Shown piece by piece: positions 21,747 to 31,900 of a stretch of DNA of 64,000 nucleotides. This DNA is from Euglena gracilis (Eukaryota; Euglenida; Euglenophyceae; Euglenales). The stretch's first letter is position 1; every line of letters begins with the position of its first letter. Below the pieces are notes generated by a model that did no database searches, was not told where the DNA came from, and saw only the letters and a list, made by a program, of their open reading frames with translations. The stretch covers positions 16,686,595 through 16,750,594 of the forward strand of contig CP154957.1 of the NCBI GenBank assembly GCA_039621445.1. The letters run 5' to 3'. The position numbers and the translations under genes are program-made.

Positions 21747-22205
21747 AAAATTATGTTTTATGCGCGCATCCCCGCGCTTTAACAAACAGCCCACAAACAC
21801 CACACCAGGGCGCCGCAAGCAAAGCAGTCCGGCAAGAACCCAGGACTCACACCGCCGGCAGCTCGGACACACCCGGGGACACAGCCGAAAGGAGCAACAG
21901 GGGCAGTAAAGGTCCCGTTCCTATGGTGCTTTTTTGCGTTTCTTTCCCTTTGGGCCTGCAAGGTCCCGGGGGTTTCGACGTACAAAGTCCATTTCCACAC
22001 ACCTCAAAACACCATTTTTGGCCAAAGTCCCGGGGGTCTCCCAGCCAAAAACAGAATTTCACTCATTTTTTGCACTCTCTTGTCAACGTGTTTTCAAACC
22101 ACCCTGACCTTCACAGCCGAAACAAAGCAGAATCAAAAAATCGTAAATTTGCGCAAGTGCGCAAATAAAAAAAAGCTTAAGTGTGAATTAGGCCGCCTAA
22201 GACAC

Positions 22206-22247
22206 GACGGGGGGGACGCTCCGCCGCAGACCCCCTGCCCCCCAACC
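22206..22247 (-). CDS. Small candidate exon upstream of the TIR element
   Basis: A possible 42-bp exon (LGGRGSAAERPPR) between acceptor CCCTCAG and a GTGTCT donor that lies in the target-site duplication of the 19721-22201 element. Its phase-1 end agrees with the two-base start of the transmembrane exon. It is very short and GC-rich, so it remains weakly supported. Confidence 0.3.
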
Positions 22248-22439
22248 CTGAGGGGTGAAACCCCCCCGTAAAAACCCCCCCCCGCGAAGCGAAAAAAAAA
22301 AAAAAAAACGCCCCAAATTCCAGATTTGGAACAAAACAAAAAAAACACGTGAAATTTGCTCCCGCCCAAAGTGAAATGTTTGGACCCCCAAGGGTGGACA
22401 TATTTGTGATTTTTTGAACTGGACTAGGGAAGAAAGTTG

Positions 22440-22545
22440 ATTTTTCAGACCGAATAAAACCCCTCAAATATAAAAACCCCCTGGGGTGGGGGTCTTGAAA
22501 TTTCCGGCCGAATATAAAACCGGGGGGGGATTCGGGGGGGGATGT
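22440..22545. repeat. AT-box/C-run foldback sequence
   Basis: GAATAAAACCCC and CAAATATAAAAACCCCC on one side, GAATATAAAACCGGGGG on the other: the same AATATAA plus C-run boxes seen in several other introns. Confidence 0.45.
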
Positions 22546-22879
22546 GCACACGAATGTGAAAAAGAGTGCAAAAAATTATAAACACGGGTGGACAAAACAC
22601 GCCTTGCAAATAAAAAACATAAAAAGCAAACACACAAAAAACAGACAAACAAAACAAAAAACAAACAATAAAACCAAGAGTGCACAAACATGTGCATCAG
22701 TTGGAAGTGCAAGTGCCATGCAGCCTCCCGCAATAAAAACACACTAAGTTTCAGAGGACTTGGACTCTGTTGGCCAGCATAATCGAAACAAACAAACAAA
22801 CAAACAAACCCAAAATGGTCTGCATGTGCACAACAGCCCTTCAGTCCCACACCCGCAGAGGGAAAAACCAAACGCCTGA

Positions 22880-23040
22880 TCAGGGGGCAGCGGCCGAGAG
22901 TCGAGCACAACCGTCGCCACACTGGCAGGGGGTGGGGCCTTGGTGCGCACCAAGGAGGTTCCGGTTTGGCTCATGGCGGAGACATCGCACGCGCCGCACG
23001 GGGCGGAGGCACGGGACAGGGCTGCGGCCAGGCTTCGATA
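22880..23040 (-). CDS. Candidate exon, Ser/Ala/Pro-rich
   Basis: A GC-rich segment open on the minus strand, reading SLAAALSRASAPCGACD, then TSLVRTKAPPPASVATVVLD. Composition would suit a linker before a membrane anchor, and it lies between the SGNH hydrolase exons and the transmembrane exon. All three minus frames are partly open and splice phases cannot be fixed, so the frame is a guess. Confidence 0.3.
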
Positions 23041-23099
23041 TAAGGGCAGGTGGGGGGTGGGTCGGACCCCCCCTCTGGTCCAGGGGGGGGGGGTGGGGG

Positions 23100-23340
23100 G
23101 GGCACCCCCCACCTAAACAGTGCGCGGTCTGGGCGACCGATTTTCGGCCCGACGCGAAGTGCCGGGCCGAAAAACCTTGACCTCCCAAAACATTGAGCAA
23201 AGTGCTGGAAGGAGAATTTGGACCTTTTGGGGAGGGTCCTGGGTACCCCCCTGGGTCGGTCTGGACCCCCTTGGCAGGTGGGGGCGGTCGGACCCCCCTC
23301 CGGTCCAGGGGGGGGGGGGATGGGGGGGACGCCCCACCAG
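23100..23340 (+). repeat. Dispersed intronic repeat, copy 2
   Basis: Second copy of the repeat at 8325-8660 in the same orientation, sharing ACCTAAACAGTG, GTGCCGGGCCGAAAAA and TTGACCTCCCAAAAC. It runs directly into the next repeat complex. Confidence 0.7.
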
Positions 23341-23342
23341 GG

Positions 23343-25560
23343 TGTGACGTAGAGCTGAGCTCTTTGGGAGACCACCCCGACCCGGCCCGGCCTGCCAGCG
23401 GCCCGGCCGGCGGCCCGGCGGCCCGGCCGGCGCTCATTTTCGGTTCAAAAACACTTTCTCCAGGTCCGGGAGGTCCAAAAACAACGTTTTGGGCAAAAAA
23501 TAATTATTCGATTTTTTCCACTTTCTTGACCCGAAAATGACACAAAATCCATTGGTTTCAGGCCAAAAACGGGGGTCCGGGGATCAAAAAACGCTCATTT
23601 TCGGCCGAAAAATACATTTTAGGGTCCGGGAGGTCAAAAAACATGGTTTTGGGCAAAAAAAAATTTCGAATTTTTTCGACTTTTTGGCTAAATGGCTATG
23701 TCCACCGGCCAGGGGCGGGCCCCAGCCAGGCAGGGGGGGGGGTCCGGGTCGGAAATTATTTTTGCAAAAAAATTGAGCCAAAATTTTTTTTCAAAATTTT
23801 GGGTCCCGACCTGCCTCCCGACCCCCTGGGTAGGTCCGGAAACCCCAGGATTATCGATGTGATTGGATTTCATGGCCCCAAAGTGAATAGCCTATAGGTT
23901 AGGGGACGATCCCTAGTATCTCCAGAGCCTTTAGGTTACCCGCAATTCCCCGCCAGTCCGGAGATATGGCCCGAGCAAAAAAGTTGTCTACCGTTTTTTT
24001 TCCGGGAAAATTTCAAGGCCATTTTGGGGTCAAAAAATCGAAGAATTCAAAATATCTCGAAAACGCTGCGGAGTTGAGAAAAAGTAAAGAGGACGTCATT
24101 CCACAACTTTGGGACGCCCGATCGATCGGTATGCGCGGTTTGGGCCAACTCCTCGCCTAGCCCGAGATACGGCCGTTTTGGGGGTTTGGGCCAGTTTTGC
24201 CAGTTTTAGCCATTTCGGGCCCGTTCGGGACCCGAAACCGTAAATTGGCCGTATCTCGGGCTAGACGAGGAGTTGGGACCCAAACCAGGGGGTCAATCAT
24301 TAGGTTTAGGGGGGGGGTTTGACCGTTTTTTGGGGTTCCTGGGGTCTGGTTGTGCGATTTTGGCCAGTTTTGGGTATTCGGGGACCCCTGCGGGCGCTGT
24401 GAGGGCGGCTGGGCGAGGGGGGGGGGGCGGGGGGGGCGGGGGGCGGGGGGTCCGACCAGGCTGTGACGTAGAGCTGAGCTCTTTGGGAGACCACCCCGGC
24501 CTGGCCCGGCCTGCCAGCGGCGCAGCCCGGCCGGCGGCCCAGCGGCCCGGCCGGCGCTCATTTTCGGTTCAAAAACACTTCTTCCAGGTCCGGGAGGTCC
24601 AAAAACATCGTTTTGGCCAATTTTTTTTTGAATTTTTCGACTTTTTGACCCAAAAATGGCTAAGTCCACCGGCCAGGGGCAGGCCCAAGCCAGGGGGGGG
24701 CATGGCGGGGGGGGGGGGGGTCCGGGTCAGAAAATTTTTTTCGCTCAAAAACACTTTTTTTTGATGTTCTAAAGTGAAAAAAAAGTGTTTTTGAGCGAAA
24801 AAAATCTTTCAAAATTTTGGGTCCCGACCTGCCTCCCGACCCCCCATCGCCCAGCCGCCCTCGGACCCCCGCAGGGGTCCCCGAATACCCAAAACTGGCC
24901 CAAAATCGCACAACCAGACCCCAGGAACCCCAAAAAACGGTTTTTTTTTTTTTTTCTTTTTTTTAAATTTTTTTTTTAAAAACCCCCCAAAAAAAACAAC
25001 CAATAAAAATAAAAAAAAAAAAAAACAAAACAAAAGAAAAACCAAAAAAAACAAACACCCCCCCCTAAACCTAATGATTGACCCCCTGGTTTGGGTCCCA
25101 ACTCCGTCTAGCCCGAGATACGGCCAATTTACGGTTTCGGGCCCCGAACGGGCCCGAAATGGCCAAAACTGGCAAAACTGGCCCAAACCCCCAAAACGGC
25201 CGTATCTCGGGCTAGGCGAGGAGTTGGCCCAAACCGCGCATACCGATCGATCGGGCGTCCCAAAGTTGTGGAATGAGGTCCTCTTTACTTTTTCGCAACT
25301 CTGTAGCGTTTTCGAGATATTTCGAATTTTTCGATTTTTTGACCCCAAAATGGCCCTGAAATTTTCCCGGAAAAAAAATGGTGGCCAACTTTTTTGCTCG
25401 GGCCACATCTCCGGACTGGCGGGGAGTTGCGGGTAACCTAAAGGCTCTGGAGAAACTAGGGATCGTCCCCTAACCTATAGGGTTTTCACTTTGGGGGCCC
25501 GGAAATCCAATCACATCGATAATCCTCGGGGGCCCGGACCTACCCAGGGGGGGGGGGCGG
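23343..25560. repeat. Nested palindrome with internal direct repeats
   Basis: Arms of roughly 600 bp: 23820-24320 is the near-exact reverse complement of 25060-25560, and 24320-24420 of 24841-24945, with an A/T-homopolymer insertion (24940-25060) in the right arm. In addition 23343-23830 and 24462-24845 are direct repeats of each other (both start GTGACGTAGAGCTGAGCTC). Arms share GCCCGAGATACGGCC and GATCGATCGG. This looks like several copies of one repeat family inserted into or facing each other. Confidence 0.85.
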
Positions 25561-25580
25561 GGGGTCAGACCCCCCCCCGT

Positions 25581-27510
25581 GGTAAGCTTCGCTCTTACTC
25601 TAAAGAGATAAGAGCTCAGCGACCTAAACTTATATCGAACCCTGGCTGTGACCTGCGTTGCGTTGGGGGTACCCTTGGGGTCAGGCGGGCGGGCCGAGGT
25701 GGCCAGAGGGGTGGGAAGCAGCCGTGCCAGCTCCTGTGGGGAAGGGCAGGCCTCACATGCTCCACTCAGGAGTGAATTTTAATCCATGGGTTTCGGGCCA
25801 AAAACAGGGACCGGGGGCGTCGAAAAACGTTTTCAGCCCAAAAACAGCTTTTCTGGGTCCGGGAGGCCAGAAAACATCGTTTGGGGGGGAAAATTCTTTC
25901 GGTTGTTTTGACTTTTTAACCCAAAAATGGCCGAAAACGTCCAAGTCAAAACAGGCCAAAACTGTACAAAATGGCCGAAGTTGGCCGAAAAATGACTATA
26001 ACTTGGGCTAGGAGGGGAGTTGCGGGGAAATCAAATTTAATAATTTTAAGGGCTTCAATTTAGGTCTTGGACAGTTCCGTTGACTCCCCACCATTTTTTG
26101 GCAATTTTAGAAAATTTGATTTTTTGACCCCAAAAAAGGCCAAAAATGGAAAATGGCTGAGTTGTAAGGCTGCCGCGCTGTTTTGGGCCGTAAATCGGCC
26201 ATATTTCAGGCTAGGCGGGGAGTTGCGGGGAAATTAAATACGGTTAGATAAAGCATTGTGAGGGCTTCAATTTAGGTCTCCGGACCCTTTGATCCCTGTG
26301 ATTTTGCTTCATTTTCGCGATATTTTGAAAACATCGATTTTTTTTACCCCTAAAACAGCCCAAAACGCCCCTGAAAGGGCCAAAAATTGGTCAAAAAAAT
26401 GGCCGTAACTCGGGGTACACAAAGAGTTGGGGTGAAAATAAACCATGGTTGGATAAGGAATTTTAAGGCTTCATTTTCTGTTCGGCGGACATTTCTTTGA
26501 TTTTGCTTCATTGTTGATATATTTTGGAATAATCGATTTTTTTTTGAGCAAAAAGCGGCCCCAAAAAAAACACCCTGAAATGGCCTTTTGGGCAGGGGGG
26601 GGGAAAAATGCAACTGGGCCCTTCAAATTATGCAAGTCAAAAAAATGCAAAAAAATGCAAAAAAATGCAAAAAAATGCAACTTGCATGAAAAACCTGAGA
26701 AAAAGCTGGAATATAACAGAACTTTGCTGCCTAAGATCAAAAAAAATTTCCAGGGCAAAATATTTTATGCAAAAAAAATGCAAAAAAAATGCAAAAAAAT
26801 CCATAAATATGGCAACCAACAACAAAATTTTTTTCCAGGGCAAAATATTTTATGTGGAAAATGCAAAAATATGCAAAAAATTTCAAACATATGGCAACCA
26901 ACTACAAAAATTTTTTCCGGGGAAAATATTTTATGCAAAAAAATGCAAAAAAATGCAAAAAAATGCAAATTTCGGGAAAAGCCGGTTATGCAAAAAAAAT
27001 GCAAATTATGCAAGTTGCATTTCCCCCCCCCCCTGCTTTTGGGCCGCAAAAGCGCGCTGGAACACGGGCCAGGCGTGTCGGCGGCCAAAAAAAAATGGCG
27101 AATGGGGGCCTCCAGGGGCACATTTCGTCAGTAGGACACTTCCGGAGATAATGTACGGTTTCTCGAGATATTTTCGAAAAATCGATTTTTTGACCGATTT
27201 TGGACCCCGGCAAAATGGCAGAGCCGAAAGAGGGGGGCCAATCCTACCCAGTTTGGACCCCTTCGCGGGTGAATAACTCGGGCCAGGCGGGGAGTTGAGG
27301 GTCAAATGGAGATGATTCGGAAACCAGAAATCCAGTCGCTCGCGACTGAAAAAGAAATCCGGGAACCGGGCCAGGGTCGTGGTGATAATAATCCGCGGTT
27401 TTCACGGTCTGCCCAGAGGGGGGGGGGAGGGGGCGGGGGGGGTTCAAACCCCTTTTCCCCGGTGGTAAGCTTCGCTCTTACCCATAAAGGGATAAGAGCT
27501 CAGCGACCCC
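25581..27510 (+). repeat. Degenerate repeat block with GGTAAGCTTCGCTCTTAC termini
   Basis: Starts and ends with copies of a GGTAAGCTTCGCTCTTAC / GATAAGAGCTCAGCGACC unit (25581-25626 and 27463-27508). Between them are successive degenerate copies of a 150-200 bp unit: GGCTAGGCGGGGAGTTGCGG, then GGGCTTCAATTTAGGTC, then a TTTTGCTTCATTTTCG to GATTTTTTGACCCC step. 26590-27020 is an A-rich ATGCAAAAA repeat. Confidence 0.7.
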
Positions 27511-28075
27511 CCCACTTGAATACCCTTCCTTCGGCATACCAGCCAAACCAGATCCTATAAAGGGGGTTTATTAGTGGGGGGGGGGGTTGCATGACCCTTC
27601 AGGATACTCGCGGAACCGTTGAACCCCTGGACGGGGGGTAATCGCTTTGTGTTTGGTGTTCATTCCGGGATGCGGGCGGGCCAAGCGTAAGTAGGCTGCA
27701 CTGTGGCTGGGCGACCGCTGCCTTCCTGTGGTGTCACCCCCGTTTGTGACCCCCCCCCAAATGAAGACCTGAAGCAAAGTGTCTCTGGAACCTCGGCCAC
27801 AAATGTTGCACGGCAGATGTCAGCGACGTGTATGGTGAAGCTGATTTTGCCAGACCTACAATGTATGTCGGTGCCCATGGAAATTTAATAACCCCCTGTC
27901 TCAGATACCCGTGTCTCCTGACCACAGAACATTTTATAACAAAATGCTTGATGAAGAAAATCAAGAAGCCATGCAAGATCCCTGCACCAATATTTTGCAC
28001 ATCAACGAGTCAAAGAATCAGCACATCCAAATATTGCAGGGGGTGATTGCAACAAAAAATCTGGGAGCGGCACAC

Positions 28076-28994
28076 CCGGAACCAGTTGCGAGCCACCAGG
28101 CGATACCCGTCCTCGTTCGGGTGGATGCCGTCGTCTCCCAGGTGCCAGTGTCAGAGCTGCACTGGAATGCCTGGAGCGGGGGAGGTTGATCCACCCGGGA
28201 TGAGAGGGACCCCTACTCCCCCTTGGACTTTGACCTGCAAAAAAATTAACTTGGTGTCTAAGAGGAAGGCATTTGGTTCAGACGTCACCCCTCAGGAATG
28301 GGGGAAGTCTACCCTCCCATCCACAACACCCATCATGGGTCCCCATCCAGCCCTGGATGGGTGGTGGAGAAGTCCAGCCCGATGTCACACACCCGCACCA
28401 CCTCTGGGACCCTCAGCCACCGCGCAGCCGCCGCCGCCCTACACCGACCACAAGCACACGTTTACCGGCAGGCACACACTGGCTTGGAAAAATATCATCC
28501 AACAATACCACCGCCTCCCCACCAGATTTCTGCCAAAAAAAATCCAGAAATATAAATCACTCGAGAATAAAAAGCCCTGCATCTCACCGACCAACCCCCA
28601 AAAAATACCCTCTGCCCCGAACTGCAACAATGTGTCAAAAATGTCAGAGTTCTTTTTAAAATAGAATCAGAGCACCTTGCGCCATGTATCTGTGTCAAAA
28701 CTACTCATGAAATTTCTAACCGCAGGAGGAAAAAAAGATAGCATACTTTTGTTGATAGGGACATCTCCGCCTAGGGAAAAAAATATGCTGAAAATAAGCG
28801 ATTATCAAATTCAGCCAATCGCTTATTTTCAGGCAAGTAGGACACAACCCATCACGATGGGGATGGGCCCACCTGTGGCAGTCGCGGCCGGAGGGGGCGG
28901 GGCACGTCAGGCGCTTCTGCATTTGGCGGTTGCCCTGCTCCGCGACCTGCTGGAACAGCCGGAACAGGCCCTTGCGTCGGTGGGGGTCCTGGCC
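28076..28994 (-). CDS. SGNH hydrolase exons 4-6 (block V)
   Basis: Exon 4 (28994-28873) continues in phase as KGLFRLFQQVAEQGNRQM. Exon 5 (28438-28389) reads AAAAARWLRVPEVVRV after acceptor GTGTAG. Exon 6 (28134-28076) has DGIHPNEDGYRLVARNWF with the catalytic Asp and His, ending at CGG followed by GTGTGC. The donor of exon 5 is ambiguous: GTGTGT or GTGACA. The open frame after it (CDIGLDFSTTHPG) resembles the VD strand expected here and may be coding with a non-GT donor. Confidence 0.72.
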
Positions 28995-31900
28995 CTGAGG
29001 GGTTGGCGCCAACGGTGGGGGAGTGGAGCTGCAATCCTGCCACCCCCAGCAAAAATCGTGAGGAAGGCCTCGAGCAAAAAGCCAGCCCAAACCCCAGCTA
29101 ATACAAATATGATTTCTCATCGTTATACGAATACAAATATGATTTCTTATCGTTTTTCTGCCATCGTTTCAATTCATTTTCTGGCGGCGCATTTCAATAT
29201 GAGGGGCAGTCAAGTTTTAGACCGCAGCAAGACCTTGATGGGGAGCAGCTTGGACAGGAGGATGGTGACGGACGGATTCCCGGCGTGGAACTGGCGCAGC
29301 AGCCGGCCAACGTTGTCCGCGATCCGCTCCGGCCTCTCCGCAGTCAGCAGGTCGTTGACGCCGAGGTGGAACAGCACGACGTCGGGGAAGGGCCTCTGCT
29401 CAACCCACCAAAATGTAAAAAAAAAAACATCGACTCTGTTGGGCCCCCCCTCCCCCCCCCCACTGATAATCCCCCTGTCCCCAACCTCGACTAAAAAAAC
29501 CCCCAGAGGAAAAAGAATACTGCAGAAACATGAGGATAAAATGTCGAAAATCACACGTCAAAAAAAGTGGGCATCACATAAAAATTTATGAGAACCCAAC
29601 AACCATACAACTGACCAAAATACCTTGCTATGCCCCTGGTAGCTGACCCCCCAATTAAACCCCTTAGAACCCCCAGGGGACCATGAGTGCGGAGTAAGGG
29701 CTGCTTTGCAGGCTCAACTGTCTCCGCATTGAGGCTGGCTGGGGTAGGGCCACGATATGCCACCGCCAGCATATTGTGGCATCGGCACATCCCCCCCCCC
29801 GTCTGTTGTGGCCCTTGGCAACCGGCAAATTGCTTTGAAAGGTTGAACTCCCCGATTTTTTTCAAAAGCATCAAAATACAAAAAAAAATAAAATGATTAA
29901 AATGTTCAAAATTTTAAAAAAATGTACAAATGAAAATCATAAAAAGCATAAAAGTCAAATGTCAGTTAGTTGGATACTGGGACCATCACCTGACTGGCCA
30001 CATCCCATGTCCCTGCCAACCGTATTATTCTTACCTGTGGTCTTGGGGGCAAATGAGGGACTAATGAGAGCGGAGGCCTCACCTGGCTGGCACTGCGACG
30101 CTGCCATGGGGACTGCGCTCAGCCTGCGGCACGTGGTATTTGGCAAAAGTCGTTCGATACCTTCTTTCGGCTGCCTTCCGAGGTTGCACTGGGGTACTTT
30201 CTTCTCCATTTTCTTCAAAAAATATACATGTACCAATATATGTATTATATATATGCAAATGCATGCATGCTGCATGCATGCATGCACACATATATATGGC
30301 AGCTCCCAACTATATGGCCCGCCCGGGGGGGGGGGGGCATACAGTTGGGAGAGGGGGGTCCAAAAAAATTTTGCGTTATTGATGGAATAGGGTTACGGTT
30401 ATGAATTCGGCCTAACTTTGGGCCTAACTTGCACACCTAACACTAATCTATAAGTTAGGCCTAACCCTAACCCTAACTCCTAACCTTAACCCTATTCCAT
30501 CAATAACGCAAAAAAATTTGGACCCCCTCTCCCAACTATATGCCCCCGGGGGGCCATATAATTGGGAGCTGCCATACATACATACATACATACATACATA
30601 CATACATACATACATACATACATACATACATACATACATACATACATACATACATACATACATACATACATACATACATACATACACACACACACAGACA
30701 TACATACATACATACATACATACATACATACATACATACATACATACATACATACATACATACATACATACATGCATGCATGCATACATACATACATACA
30801 TGCATGCATACATACATACATACATACATGCATGCATGCATGCATGCATGCATACATGCATGCATACATACATACATGCATGCATGCATGCATGCATGCA
30901 TACATACATACATACATACATACATACATACATACATACATACATACATACATACATACATACATACATACATACATACATACATACATACATACATACA
31001 TACATACATACATACATACATACATACATACATACATACATACATGCATGCATGCATGCATACATACATACATACACACACATATGCATACATACAGACA
31101 GACACATACAGACATACAGACACAGACACGACATCATTTATGCTGTTGTGTGGGTACCACAGAGCCTTAAACATTGATGGGCAACTTGCCCCCAAATTCA
31201 ACAGGAAACTGCTGGCAGTCCTCCTGTGTACTGCATCCCCCTCATCAACCCCCCGTGGCAGAATTCTTGAACAATCCATTGTATTTTTTACATGTGCACT
31301 TCCGCTCCTTTTGTAATCAACTGCAAAAATATCCACAACGTGCCGCAAAACTTCAAAAAGCAAGCAAAGGGGTGGGCCCGCCACCCCACCTCCAGAGCAC
31401 CACCTTGGGCAAAAAGAAAATGGACACACCGCAGGAGGTGGAACGTTCGCTTCCCGCTCCACCCCTCGTGCCACAGGTCGAAGTCCGCCTCCGCAGTGGG
31501 GGTGTTGCGGCCGCTGGCGTTGCGGGTCCCGACGAAGCGGAAGCAGACGCCCGCCCGCCGCAGGAGCCACCACAGCGGCCGGCGGTAGGCGCTGCGGCCC
31601 GGGCCACCTGCGGCGGGCGTGATCCCTTGGTAATGACACCTTTGGGATGAACAAAATACTATTGGTCATCAGATGCAGTGAATCATGAAGCTATATTCTG
31701 TCACTGCCAAATGTACGGCATGGGTTCAATCTCGGCATGGAAAATGAAAATGGAAACAAAAGAGAAATCTGGGAGAAAAAGATACTTGGAAATGGGGGGG
31801 GATCAAAACCAGGCGATGGGGGCGTCAAATGAACACCGAATGCAACGGCGAAGACTATTGAATGAACAGCAGTAAACCCCCCCTAATTGTCGAGCGGGTG

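Larger units (their letters stand above)
19721..22201. mobile_element. 2.48-kb TIR element coincident with a predicted intron
   Basis: Ends are inverted repeats: CTTAGGCGGCC at 19721 and its complement at 22201. Similarity continues inward about 60 bp (AATTC.CACTTAA, T-run, then GCGCAA-type motif). The five bases ACACG flank both sides (19716-19720 and 22202-22206), a target-site duplication. The interior carries about 15 GCGCAAAT-type motifs and some degraded ORFs without recognisable transposase motifs. On the minus strand the right-hand duplication offers a GTGT donor and the left terminus offers the CCTAAG acceptor directly before the transmembrane exon. The 5-bp duplication and TIRs point to a DNA transposon family I cannot name. 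Confidence 0.75.

Noticed and set aside
23765-23785. Possible relic of the dinoflagellate spliced leader (TTGAGCCAAAAT)
   Set aside because: Only a 12-base match inside an A/T-rich repeat, missing the diagnostic rest of the leader.
30448-31669. Very long ORFs of Cys/Met/Tyr/Val or Thr/Tyr/Ile/His repeats on both strands
   Set aside because: Translations of the CATA/CATG microsatellite; a 4-bp repeat leaves all frames open.
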